A stretch of DNA of 64,000 nt, taken from positions 2,916,676 through 2,980,675 of the forward strand of contig RPFO01000026.1 of assembly GCA_009746045.1 (NCBI GenBank), written 5' to 3'. A program made the translations under genes and the position numbers. Positions 40,664 through 52,204 of the stretch are shown here, piece after piece; positions within the stretch are counted from its first letter, which is position 1, and each line of letters starts with the position of its first letter. Under the pieces are notes generated by a model. It ran no database searches. It saw nothing but the letters and a program-made list of their open reading frames with translations, and had not been told where the DNA came from. This DNA is from Mesostigma viride. Lineage: Eukaryota; Streptophyta; Mesostigmatophyceae; Mesostigmatales; Mesostigmataceae.

Positions 40664-42432
40664 TAGTACGAGTTAGCGAGCAGCCAGAACTGTGAGTTCC
40701 TGGTCTCTCACGCCACACTGTCAACGGGATGAGCCAAAGTTGCAAAGGCAGCAACCTTTAACCCGTGCACCAAGCCACGACCACGGTGAGCGTCTCCACG
40801 TCCAATGTGGGAGCCTCGGTTCGTGCTTGCCAAGATAGCTGGTCATCCCCATGACCAAGCTATATCCTTTGCGTTGTTCCTCGTTCCCATCGGCGTGACG
40901 AGGCACGTGCAGGCATGCAAGCAAATCCTCAACGTCCACTGGCATCAGTGCAGAGCCAGGACGAACTGGATTTGCCTAGACTCTGCAACCTAGGAAGTAC
41001 AGGACCTGTCACAAGCCTGCAAGGCCTAGTATCCTTGCAGACCTGTGCCAGTCCTGTATTCCACCAGCCACAGGCTGCTGCTCCTCTGGCCTACGTGGAC
41101 CACAGTCACGTGATAGTCAGGCTAAGCCTGTGCAGGCACGGCCTGCCACGTGTCCTGTCCACTACACCAGAGGACTGTACCCTAGTCGGCCACGGACGGC
41201 TAGGACTTCGGGACCTCATATCTTTCTCGTCCCTTGTCTGTTTCAGGCGGTCAGCACGGCGTTGGAAAGGTCTTTCCAAACTGCATCCACTTAGCATATT
41301 GGTTGCCCAAAATGCTAACTTATATACGACGCGTGTGGCTACGCCCCCCAACTCAACAGCTGAAAAATAAACCTCGACAAACTGGTCCGGATGCGGAATG
41401 GGATGAAAAGCCCCACCTACTCGGATGAGACGAAATGGCTGACTCGTGAGAGTCGTGTTCATCACAGGAAGGTCTCGAGAGACCGAATACAAAGGTAACT
41501 CGTCATCCCGATACCATGTTAAAAACTGCATGCAAAAGATGAGCGTATTGGAGTAAGATCTTGGACCTTTTGTACTCGGGTTTTTTGTATTATGAAAATA
41601 TGAATTACGTAGTGGTAAAGCAGGTGGCCAACAAGGCCTTCCCAACAAGGGAATCCCAACAAGGGCGACGACTCTATTCCAACAAGGAATTCCAACAAGG
41701 AGCCCAACAAGGGCTAGAATCGGACCAACAAGGTAAATTTCTCGTGCACCATGAGTCACCTATATAGAAGGGACAAAGTCCTTCAGTGGCGGCTACACTG
41801 TTTGCTGCCGTTGATCCATTACAAATCGTACGGTACAAAATGAGCAAACTTTTCACCACAAAGTGACGGAGACCAACATAAGTTGATACGACGTTATGGC
41901 ATGCGGGGACTAAGCCACAGCGCCTCCTAGGCAGCGCCAGAAAACGTACAAAGGTTCACTATAGAAATTCATGCGACCACTAGCAAGTCACAGTACTCGA
42001 AGTACAGTTGAAAGATATATTAATGCCGATTTATACTACATCGGACTTTGAAATTGTACCATGAAAAATATTGCTGATAAACGAACAGCTAATGGGCACA
42101 ACCAGGATTGTCAAAAATCCTGACAATCCCAGCCACGCCCGGCCGATAAATAATGTTTAATAGTAAAAATGTAAGAAAATACCTCTAAACTAGCTGATTT
42201 GTTGGCTAAAATATTTAAATAATACTATTATTATATCCGCGACAAAAATTTCAGGGGAAGTATTTAAATATATTTATCGTGGTCCTATTTTTGCGCCCAA
42301 GTATATTTAGAGGCTTCCCGCTTTTTGCTGGAAATATTTAAATACATTTGAAACTCGCGCCGCCTGTCGAGGAAATATTTAAATAGTATTTGAAAGGATC
42401 TTGCTCCCTTCGGAAAATATTTAAATACTCTT
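40664..42432. other. Gene-free interval
   Basis: No recognised gene. At 41625-41735 the word CCAACAAGG recurs seven or eight times in about 110 bp. From 42150 to 42432 the DNA is very AT-rich, with repeated AAATATTTAAATA. Confidence 0.4.
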
Positions 42433-42441
42433 TAAATAATA
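42433..42441 (+). repeat. 9-bp target-site duplication, left copy
   Basis: TAAATAATA, identical to 62444-62452. Nine bp is the hallmark length for Mutator-like elements. Confidence 0.9.
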
Positions 42442-42623
42442 GAGAAAATTGCAGATTAGTAAAGTTGGGGCCCGGTAATTACAGATTTCACTAATTGCAG
42501 ACAGGTGTTTTTTATTACAGATCAGTCGGGATTCTTAGTTCGATGCGTCAGACCATGGTAAGACAGCGGTTTTTCCGATCGAAATCTGATTCGTTTGGTC
42601 AGATTCCTGTTTCCGTCACGCCC
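42442..42623 (+). repeat. MULE left terminal inverted repeat
   Basis: 182 bp, matching 62261-62443 inverted with only three or four differences and one 1-bp gap. Confidence 0.92.
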
Positions 42624-42768
42624 CGCCTAGATCTGGCCAGAGCGCCGACTGCGCGCGAGCTCAGCTGCGACGTGCGTAGGTAATTTAAATCGCGTTGCGT
42701 GGTATTTGAATTTGTACCATGAACTCTTTTAGTGGAGAACCTGGGAAAGCCGAAAGTGATTGCGGGAC

Positions 42769-45700
42769 ATGGCAGCTAGGCCTGCCGCATTGTTAGTGGG
42801 CGGCAGTAGGTTCCCTAGCAAAGATAACTTTACCTACCAGGTTAAGTCTTTGTGCTCTGTAGCAGGCAGGAATTTCAAGTTCAAGACGAACAACTTAAGG
42901 AAGGTTGAAACTATTTGCAAGGACCCGGGCGTGTGCAATTTTTACGTGGCAGCTGCTGTAGATGGCAACGCGGATGGCGAATGGGTAGTGGGGAACGTTC
43001 TTAACCTCAGCCACACTTGCCCTCCTGGCGAGAAAGAAGCTAGGGTGAATTAAGTCCTGCCCATGATGGACATCTACTGATATCTGTAATGTTGTTTGTG
43101 GGCTCGTCAGGTCAGACTATGACGTGGATGTAGAGGTGCTGCAAACTGCAGCTAAAGGTTTTTTGCCTGGCGAGCCAGACTTCGAATACGACACCGTGTG
43201 GCGGGCTAGTGTTAATCAGCCGGCCGTCCTAAATTTAGGACTTGGTCCTAAAAAGTCCTAAGGTCACTATAACCGGGGTACCGGGCAGGGGGGGTCACTA
43301 TATGGTCCATACCCCTAGTGGACCGTGACCTCCAAGATGTACTCTACCCGTGATACCGGTACATCGTACCCGGATTCCGTACCGGGTACCGGGTAGATGC
43401 GCGGGAATGTACGTACCTCGACCAAAAAAACAGAGATTTTGGGCCAAAAAAGTGGGTGCGGGAATGATGTGCGGCGGATATGGCGACCTGACAAATATGG
43501 GCGGCATTTTCACGTGAGCTTATCGTTTTGGGCGCCCAGTAGCAAGAACGAAAGCTTGATACTTATGCTTAAAGGGTCTGAATTTGGTTACGAAATTATT
43601 TGCGTTTGCATGTGTAGCACGGCTGCTCAACATGAGTAGGTCACAGATCGCCTGCGCCCGGACGGTCGATTTTGAGCACAAACATGTCAGTGCGTGAGGA
43701 AACGTTGCCCGCACCAGGCCAGGCAGTTTTTGCGCTTGATTTTAATCGTAGTATAGAGTTTGGAAACGGTATATCTGACAAGGGAGCGCCCGGGCCTGGG
43801 TGTTCTTGCCCGAAGTTTACTGTCGACCATTTTACAGAACGTCAAGGCTGGGTAGCGAGCGCACGTGACAGGACTTGTCTTTCGATATCTCTTGGGCCTA
43901 GAACAATGCTCCGGCGTGTCTTACGTTACTTTCGAATCATTTTGTAAGTTTGGCTGCGTTCTTGTGCCGGTAAGCTGGCTGGCTGCGGATATCCGCGATT
44001 CTTAATGCATCCACCTGGACGTGGCGACGTAACAAGCAGGTGTGTGCCGGGTTCTCTCTGTGGTTAGGTGTAAGGGGTAGCGTAGTCGTAGCAGTAAGTG
44101 TCAGCGGGCTATGCCTGAAAGACAGGACAGTTTCTGTGCATGTACATGGCTTACGTAGTTGGTTTACGGCATCTACCTTCTATCGTCGCAATCTTCCTTG
44201 TTCGCTGCTGCTAAGTTACGCATGCTTCCCAGCTATGTTACGGTTGCGTTTATTATCTGCCATGGGCCCATTGCTTGCGGTTGTTCTATCTGTTCTTGTG
44301 CTGCTTATATGTGATGCTTTTACAGCTCTCCCCCCCCCCTAGAATGCATGCAAAGTGTGGCATGTTGGATAGTGCCCTTTAACAACTTCATCTGGCTGCT
44401 ATCCTGTGTAAGTTGCCATACAAATGTGGTGTCCTCTCCTTCCTGGGTGGTGGCCAGCATGCCCGTGACATTAAACAAGCTATGGTATATGCTTAGAGAG
44501 AGTTTGCCGTAAGGGGTGGGTCATGTTCAAGCCAGGCAACCTCAGCAACCATACAACCTTATATTGCATGATCTGCCCCATCTGTGACACCGTTAGGCAC
44601 GCGTATATATACGTGCAGCCACAGCACGGTACGGCCTTGTTATACGCTGCCCCACCTCCCCAAGGCCGCGTAGGGTCCCGTGGGGCCCTGAGGATTGGTA
44701 AGAAGCTCATGGGACTGTGTGGGTGGCGTGGTGATGGGTGATATACATGGTGGTCCTAAAAAGTCCTAGTTTCAATTTTGGGCCATCTTTTTCGTTCGAG
44801 GTCTGCCATGGGGCAGGGCCAATTTTGGTACTAAACGTCGTTATTTGAACCTAGGTCTTTGATAGAAATTTAAAAACTATATTATTTCTCAGTGGCACAA
44901 ATGCCAGGGTCAAATATTACTGTTTACATGATTAAATACGCATTCCCCAGCGTCCTAAATTTAGGACTTTTTGCAGGCTTTTGGACACTAGAGAGAAGGC
45001 GAGGGTGTTATGCTTCGGCGACCCTGTGGTGGCATTTCAAGAGTTTCGCCCATGGGCGGAAGCAATGAAGCGTGCTGACCCGGACACCGTCGTCATCGTC
45101 GAGATGACCAATGGTGATGATGATGATAGTGGCGAGCGTTTCCATCGCTGTTTTGTGGCGCTAGGACCACACGTCCGTAGTTTTCAATACCACCCCCAAC
45201 TTTAATTGCAATGTTGATGGCGCTGCTTGTTTCTCTACACACCAAGGGTGCTTGCTGTCGCTCACCGGAGCTGATGCCAGGGGATGTACAAACCTACTGG
45301 CGTATGGCTGGGTTCCAGGGGAAGAGAGCAACGAGAAATGGAGCTGGTTTCTGCATAACTGCAAGGATGTTTACCCTGGACTGAACGCCGACAATTTTCC
45401 AGTGTTTACAGACCAGGGTTTGTGTGCCAGTGTGAAGGAGGCACTGCCCAACGCGCACAATCATGTGTGTGCGAAGCACCGGACGCTGAACATCAGCAAG
45501 CACCATTACGGGAAAAGAGCAGCAGACGCGTATTGGGCCGTGGCCAAGGCGACCACCGAGGAACGATTTGAAGCTGCACTTGACAACATGGTTCGCCAAT
45601 GTAGTGTGCCGGCCAAGGCTGACGCGTTGCGTGAGTATGTTTTGCATGGCACACAGCAAAACCCGGTGTCCCAAGAGCAGATCTGTTTGGCATTCACGCC

Positions 45701-46425
45701 TGCCATGCAGTTTGGGCGGGTGGCGAGCACCATCGCAGAATCCTTCAACGGCGCGGTCAAGCAGCTTGACCTCCGCTTCTACCCCGTCCTGTACATGTGC
45801 CAACGCCTCGCATCGCGAGAGCTTGGGCAACATCGCCAGCAGGCGTGCATGGTGCCAACAACAACACACCAACGGGGTCAGTTTGCCTCCACGGCCTGCT
45901 GGGAGCGTAAAGGAAGCTCCTGCCGAGCAGCTAATCAAGAACATCGCTGCGGGGGGAATACTGCACGTCTTTCGCAAGAACGATGATGACAGGCAGGGAG
46001 AGGTTGCCAGCGCCAGCCAGCAGGGCAAGTATTATGCTGTTGACCTTGACGCACGGACATGCACGTGCCGGGAGTGGCAGATCTACGGGGTGCCATGCAA
46101 GCACGCATGCAGGCTGGCACGCGTCCTTCACGTCGAGCCCATTACCCTGGTGGAGCCTGTGTTGACTACAGCAGCCATGCTCGCAGCGTACACGGCGGCA
46201 GCACCTCTCACTCCCGTGTCGACAGTGGGACTTGCGAAGGACGGGCTCCGCCCCCCTGCGACAACTGCCCAACGAGGCCGGCCGTGTAAGCGTGCGAAGA
46301 AAAACCCTCGCATCCTCAGTGCTGGCGAGGAAGGCTTGACTCGGAAACAGGTTCGCACAGTCACGTGCGGACGCTGCCGTCAACATGGCCATAATAGGCA
46401 GACATGCAAGGCCGCCTTGCCATGA
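42769..46425 (+). pseudogene. MULE transposase gene, interrupted
   Basis: Pieces appear in order. The N-terminal DNA-binding zinc domain (MuDR/FAR1 type) is at 42769-43044: NFKFKTNNLRK, GVCNFYVAA, LNLSHTC. A segment VEVLQTAAKGFLPGEPDFEYD follows at about 43112-43228, probably after a short intron. After a 1.7-kb interruption come FQEFRPWAEAMKRADPDTVV and FHRCFVALG (44974-45205), then the catalytic core with NCNVDGAACF (first Asp), VFTDQGLCASVKEALPNAH (second Asp) and CAKHR. Next is a SWIM zinc finger, CTCREWQIYGVPCKHAC, and a CCHC knuckle, CGRCRQHGHNRQTC. Frames change near 45205 and 45900, by one extra base or two missing. Not functional as it stands. Confidence 0.8.
43228..44972. mobile_element. 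1.7-kb insertion or intron-like block inside the MULE gene
   Basis: It separates two contiguous parts of the transposase. Both borders carry the palindrome GTCCTAAATTTAGGAC, and a second motif GGTCCTAAAAAGTCCTA lies just inside the left border and again at about 44751. The right border ends in a pyrimidine run and GCAG, which looks like a splice acceptor. Inside, inverted repeats of GGGTACC-type words cluster at 43265-43400. No coding frame recognised. It could be a non-autonomous element or an introner-like insertion. Confidence 0.5.
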
Positions 46426-46827
46426 GTGAGATGGTCGAAGTGGCCAACAAGAAGTTATTAGCTCGGGATGCATGTGACTTGCAGTATTCTGCTTGTGAAC
46501 TGTGAAGTTATACGAAGTACGACAACTAACAGATACTGCAGCCTTGACCAGTGGGCTACTTAAGCCAAACGTGCATGGCTCCTGCTGTGGCTTCTAGCAA
46601 TAAGAATACAAGAACTTTGTACACCATGAACACCCACCCATATCTGAATGGGGCCTACCTTTGCAAAGAAGAATGATAGTTATCACTATGCTCCATGACT
46701 TCCCACTTAAGATTAATTCATTAATTATTTAGTCTCGTGTCCCACTAAAGATAAGTGTTATCATAACTCAATCTTGAAAAAAGTGATCAAGTTGAACTGT
46801 GCACTTAAATTAATTAATTAATTGATG

Positions 46828-46861
<34 letters not shown>
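46426..46861. other. Spacer after the MULE transposase
   Basis: No gene. Contains TTAA-rich tracts at 46805-46822 and a (CTTA)n microsatellite at 46829-46862. Confidence 0.5.
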
Positions 46862-46863
<2 letters not shown>

Positions 46864-46970
46864 TATTAAACTCGTGCCCCCGTTGGGGAATCATGGAGCA
46901 TTGACCCCGATGGTCCGTGACTCCCCAACGGGAGCACGAGTCTCATTAATTAATAATTAATTAATTGACC
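46862..46970. repeat. Head-to-head LINE 3' tails
   Basis: Two hairpin-bearing LINE ends lie back to back: one in minus orientation (ACTCGTGCCCCCGTTGGGG onwards) and one in plus orientation ending in TTAA repeats. They are pieces of the same family as at 15.5 and 37.5 kb. Confidence 0.65.
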
Positions 46971-47705
46971 CCGATGGATGGATGGATGGATGGATGGATG
47001 GATGGATGGATGGATGGATGGATGGATGGATGGATGGATGGATGGATGGATGGATGGATGGATGGATGGATGGATGGATGGATGGATGGATGGATGGATG
47101 GATGGATGGATGGATGGATGGATGGATGGATGGATGGATGGATGGATGGATGGATGGATGGATGGATGGATGGATGGATGGATGGATGGATGGATGGATG
47201 GATGGATGGATGGATGGATGGATGGATGGATGGATGGATGGATGGATGGATGGATGGATGGATGGATGGATGGATGGATGGATGGATGGATGGATGGATG
47301 GATGGATGGATGGATGGATGGATGGATGGATGGATGGATGGATGGATGGATGGATGGATGGATGGATGGATGGATGGATGGATGGATGGATGGATGGATG
47401 GATGGATGGATGGATGGATGGATGGATGGATGGATGGATGGATGGATGGATGGATGGGTGGATGGGGACACACAATCCTACCGGTCGAATCTATCTACAA
47501 CATCAAAAATCAAGTCAACTCTATCATTCTAAGCTCTCTACCCTAGGGGTCCTGTCTAGCGTGGTAACTGGTTTGTATAGTTCATGGCAAGTCTACCACT
47601 TGACCCATCTGGGTTTGTCCTTGGGGCCAGGCCAGGTCAGGATATAGCGCCCCGGCTGGCCAAGCCGCTGGGGGCCGGCCAGACCGAGGTCGCGGTGTCT
47701 ACAAG
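46964..47705 (-). mobile_element. 5'-truncated LINE copy with expanded GATG tail
   Basis: On the minus strand, the stretch at 47630-47700 matches the C-terminal coding region of the LINE at 59.4 kb (GGTCTGGCCGGCCCCCAGCG shared). It is followed by the 3' UTR sequence CGACCGGTAGGATTGTGTG-type, shared with 37.5 kb, and then a very long tetranucleotide run where other copies have only a few units. Confidence 0.7.
46973..47457 (+). repeat. (GATG)n satellite, about 120 copies
   Basis: Some 485 bp of perfect GATG tetranucleotides. All frames are open on both strands (SIHP and GWMD peptides); these are artefacts. Confidence 0.97.
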
Positions 47706-47968
47706 TATCATGGATAAATAGTACAAGTATAAATTGAGAATAACCATTAGTTAATTAGTTAATTAATTTACACGTCCATTCGTCCAAGAATACTTGACTG
47801 TTTTAACGTAACTATGTCACGTGAGCATTAGTCCTCAGGGATATTGAATATCAAGGAGACAACCAGCGCAGGCCAGCGATTCGATAGTGATTGAATATCA
47901 AGGAGACAATTGAATGTAGTTGTCTCACTTGATAGCAGGGCGTAACCTCTCCAGTTATAAGCTCCTGA
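47706..47968. other. Spacer
   Basis: No gene. A short direct repeat of ATATCAAGGAGACAA occurs at about 47848 and 47894, and similar words at 14375-14440. Confidence 0.4.
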
Positions 47969-48189
47969 AGTTGAGAAAGACTTTGGAAGGGTTTGGTTGC
48001 AATGGCTGCGGCTCCTTGGCCGCTGTTTATTGCTTTAATTTATACATTTACAGCGTCAACCTTCTAGAGATGCCTAGAAGCCTTGTCCTGCACTGTCGTT
48101 ACAAGTATGGCAATGCAGTATGCGTTGTGCACATGGAACCTTCTAGACACCAGACGCCAAACTTAAGTCTGCCATGGTTATATCTTAAC
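47969..48189 (-). repeat. Copia-2 3' LTR
   Basis: 221 bp, identical to 53216-53436 except one A/G difference near the middle. Confidence 0.92.
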
Positions 48190-48424
48190 AACCCGTGGCA
48201 AGACTGCAACCATTGTGGCAACCATTTTGGCCAACGACATGAGTCGCGCCGGATTCATTGTCCGCATCCAGGTAATCAACATCACGTGCGGCAAACTGAT
48301 ATATTGCATAACAGAAAACCTGGACAGAATAATGCATACGTTTATTTCAATGTGTCGTTCCGACAGTATTTTTCCGAGCCCTGCCCAGCATCATTTGTAA
48401 TGCTTTACAACTCCAGCACTTTTC
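48190..48424 (-). repeat. Copia-2 3' internal segment also present at 60.2 kb
   Basis: About 230 bp directly inside the 3' LTR, repeated almost exactly at 60195-60424 without an adjacent LTR. Confidence 0.85.
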
Positions 48425-48636
48425 TTTTTCATGTGGCAAAGATGGCCAGCGTACTCTTATCAGTCATTAACGGCCGCGCGGGCCATGCCATCATGAATAG
48501 CAACTACAACACCGACATAGTCTCAGAGGGTAATGCCCACTGAACATTATTATACAATAGGTAATCACTCCCGGGGAAAACCTACCAAGGCTGAAAACCC
48601 GTGGCGCGGGGCCATTCATGGTTCAACGCAACTCAA

Positions 48637-51420
48637 CTAGTGCGAAGACTGACCCAGTGATAGCCTATTCATCGTGTGTCGCAGAAGCGGGTACTGTGCC
48701 TTAGCTGAGCTATACAGTTTAGTAAGGGCATCGGAGTAGTTCCTTTCGCCCGGCACATGCTGGGTACTGACACAATCAGAGAACTCCTTGACCCTGAGGA
48801 AGTCCAAGTCCCGTGTGCGGGCATAAGGGTTCTCAATGAAATCAACAACCGCCTGGCTGTCCGTGCGTATCACGCGACGGAGATGCGGAGTGGTGCCGCC
48901 CACCGCGAGAATCCAGCAAATGAGCGCGTGGAAGTAGGACAGCTCGCTCGCAGCCTCGCAGTATGCGCGCGCCTCAGCGGTGTCGGATCCCACATACACG
49001 CGGCGGTGCAAACGGGAATACCATGCAAAGATGGAAGACATCGTGGGTTGGTCAGCGTTGCAAATGGTAGTGACAGCAGCGCACCTACCACGCATCTTGG
49101 TGAGCACGCGGGCATCTAGGGAACTGTCGCAATAAGACACAAGCTCCACGGGCTTATCCCAGTCTACACCTTGTAACATCAACCCGGGTGAGGCCAGGAG
49201 GTACTGCACAATCACCGCACGGTCAATAAGGCACAGTACATTGTCAGGCAGTCGGCTAAGGACAGCCAAATCAGGGCTAGTGGTGCAGGCCAGCCAATTA
49301 AGCTTGCCACGCAATGTCCCACACTCAGACGCAAGAAGCGGCCCACTGCTGCTCATCACCTCCTTAACCAAATCCTGCACATAGCTGCCCTTGGGCTGAA
49401 GCAACATCGCCCACTTGCCGTGCTCATCGTGATCCATGACAGTGTCCATGCCCATGAACTGAACCACCTTGCCCGGCTCACGGAAAATAAGCTTGCCCAC
49501 AGGGTACCTGGCATGCACAATGCTATGGAACCAGGCAATCCATTCACGCGGGCCAAAGCAATCACAGTCATCCGCATGCACGAACACAAACACCAGCTCG
49601 CCCTTCCAGACGCCCACAAACAAGGAGGGGTCCAAGTCACTGTACACCATGCGAGCTGTGTCAAGGAGAAGGCGCTCTAGGCTCAGGCGCCAAGCCCGTG
49701 GACCAGCCACGGTCCCATCAACCGCCTTTATCAACCGCATAAACTTCTTTCCTACAAGAGGCTCCCAGATTTTGGGTGTCCTAACATAGAGGGGTGTGGT
49801 TCCATCCCATAGCCGAGCACTTTCATTGGCATCCCCGTGGAGGTAAGCCTTTGAAAAATCTAGCACAGCGGACCCATGTGGCATACCCCTATTCAAGCGC
49901 CCTAGATGAAAGCACACTACCATGCGCCACGTATCTTTGTTTAAACCTGGCGCAGTCAAGGCCGAAGGGGGCAGGTCAGAAGATCCAGAAAACTCTAGCA
50001 CTACAGGTCTAGCAAATTCTACTTTCCTATCAGTGCCCGGGACGGGCTTCATCTGAAATGTCCACTTAAAGCGAAGCAATCTGCCATCCCTCGGTACAAC
50101 GTCCACAGGCTCCACACACCCCAGCCCTAGCCATCGTTCCCCCGCAGCCAAGATGGCACCTTGGGTATTGTCTAGACCCTCCTCAGTCGAGACGTGCCTG
50201 GCTACATCAAAGAAGGACATGGGGCTCTCTTTAGCAAAGTCATGAAAATTAAGCCCCAAGCTTTCAGGGGTAAGGGCCTTAGGGGTAATGAGATCACGGG
50301 CAGGAGGCAACTCAGAATCATTGTACTCTACCCCTTTCAGGGCTGCCACCATAGGCAAGGAGAGGCCCCTAGTCGCTACATCAAGGGAGAAATTGTTTAA
50401 TCTCAGGTAACCGAATCCCGCTCGAGACAACTGTGTGCTACTAACTGTGACCCCGGGTAGGGACAAGAATGGCTGCCCCAAAAGTGCTGGGCCCTCGTAT
50501 CCCTCCACCACACACATAGGCGTCTCAACACCCAGGATCTCTAGTGGGATCTCCCCCAAGACCTTGTAAGACCCCGACCTAGCAAAGTCAGTGACCTGGG
50601 TCCACCGGGAGGGAAACAAGGGACAATCATCATCTACACAATACTCCCCAATAATGGAGACCTGGGCTTGGGTGTCTACGAGAAGCCCACACTGAAGTGA
50701 CCAAGTGGCCGAGAGTGAGGAAATCACAGCGATGCTCGGGTCAAGCTGAGGTGGTGCACTGCCCATTGCACAGGTTGGGTTGCGAAGGGAAGCAAGCCCC
50801 ATGGTATTGTCTCGGCGCCTCAGCCCTAGCACAATCTTGTTCAGCAAACCACCACGCCCCTGGCTAGGCTGACTAACGGCAGCCGGATCCTGGCTAACGG
50901 CAGGAGTAAAGCCCGCCCTACTACCCTCGCGCAGGTCAGCAGGGGGCTCGCTCATTACGCCTCGAACATCCTCCGCTAGAGCCCGCACGTCCCCATCATC
51001 ATCTACGTCACCATCGTCCTCGCTATTCCCCACAAAGACATCCATAGGGTCAGAGGCAGGCAGAGAACGAGGGGGAGAGGTGGGAACATCACCTGGCTCT
51101 CGCACGAAGTGCGCCACGTCCGCGTAGTAGTGGAGAAGTCGCTCCCATGCGCTCGTGTGCGGCAGGTAAGGCTTGAGTCTGCTCCAGGGAATGTGGTGTT
51201 GCTTGCCCTGCAAGGACACAATCGCCTTGCGTACATGCACGTCCACAGCCTCCACAGTGGCTGGGCCCTCCCATTGTCCCCTCTTGCCAAAGGAGCCCTC
51301 ATCATGAATCCAAACCTGGTCCCCTACGCTATAGGCGGTAACCGGCCTACGCATATCCCTTCGAACCAGATTGGCAAACTTTTGCTGCAAATGCTGTGCC
51401 CATTCCTCTCTACTTCAGGC
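48637..51420 (-). CDS. pol: Copia-2 pol, second part: integrase C-terminus, protease-like, RT, RNase H
   Basis: About 920 residues. First comes an SH3-like integrase C-terminus (YSVGDQVWIHDEGSFGKRG, HIPWSRLKPY). Around residues 235-320 is a retropepsin-like domain, GLLVDTQAQVSIIGEYCV, with DTQ in place of the catalytic DTG, and ALLGQPFLSLPG. Copia-type RT follows: LRFKWTFQMKPVPG, AVLDFSKAYLHGDA (catalytic Asp) and FVFVHADDCDCFG (the DD pair). RNase H carries SYCDSSLDARV, SDTAEARAYCEAASEL and RTDSQAVVDFI, ending in YSDALTKLY. It is the -1 frame continuation of the integrase frame; a one-base loss near 51410 separates them. Copies the element's RNA into DNA inside virus-like particles. Confidence 0.85.
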
Positions 51421-52204
51421 AGGTAGTGGCCATGCTGCAAGCCCTCTGCAGTGATAACACAATTGCGCGAAGGCACTGAAAGGAGCACACGGCGGTTTAG
51501 GCATGCAGAAATATGCAAAGCCCACACTAAACGGGAAGCATAAGAACCAAGAGCAGCCTCACCGTTCCGCCGTGCAGCTTGTTTAAATTCCTGCACAGCA
51601 CGTTCCACCAAACCTTGCCCTTCATGGTCTTGACGGCCCACTGTCCGGAGGTACTCAAACCCCGGCTTGCCCTCAAAGCATGCGAACTGCCTGTCCATTT
51701 GTAATGACTCAATAGGAGAGAAAAACGCAGAGAGAATGTCAATAGCCTCCGCCAAATCTTCCGCTGACTGACCCCGCAGCGGGATGACTGCTACATTATG
51801 AGCATACCTATCTATGGCTATGAAATAAGGGAGAAACGCCCAGAACAGTACGTCGCCTACAATCTGCCCTTTGCATGCGGAGGGATGCTTAGCATGGTGG
51901 CGGGGAAGCTTTGGCCCAGTAGCCTGACACACAGGACAATGCGCATAGCAATCTCGACATGCTGCCAAAAGCTCTGCCCCACCCAGTGCATTTGCAAATT
52001 TATAAGCATTTGTGCCATGGCCAAATAATGTGTGCAGACGAGAGGCAATTCCGTAAATAGAAACAAGCTTTTCATTACCGTCAGTTACGGGTACACTGTC
52101 CGATAAATCTTGTGCTGCCCCTTGATTCTCATTTGCCAATGGCCGCTCCGCTGGGCTAGACTGCAGAACCCTATCACTGTCGAATACGCCTTGTCCTGGG
52201 CCGT
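51400..52204 (-). CDS. pol: Copia-2 pol, first part: integrase
   Basis: About 260 residues, read in the -1 frame relative to gag and open directly from the slippery site. The HHCC zinc region is RLHTLFGHGTNAYKFANALG ... CRDCYAHCPVC. The catalytic core has Asp in YFIAIDRYAHNVAVIPL, Asp in LQMDRQFACFE and Glu in EGQGLVERAVQEF. There is no room for a protease between gag and the zinc region (about 45 residues, no DTG). The frame breaks near 51410, where the C-terminal domain continues one base earlier. Inserts the element's cDNA into the genome. Confidence 0.82.

Noticed and set aside
45493..46473. Minus-strand frames over the MULE transposase
   Set aside because: Antisense shadows of a gene with clear SWIM and CCHC motifs on the plus strand.
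46950..47647. SIHPSIHP and GWMDGWMD frames
   Set aside because: Translations of the GATG satellite in all six frames.
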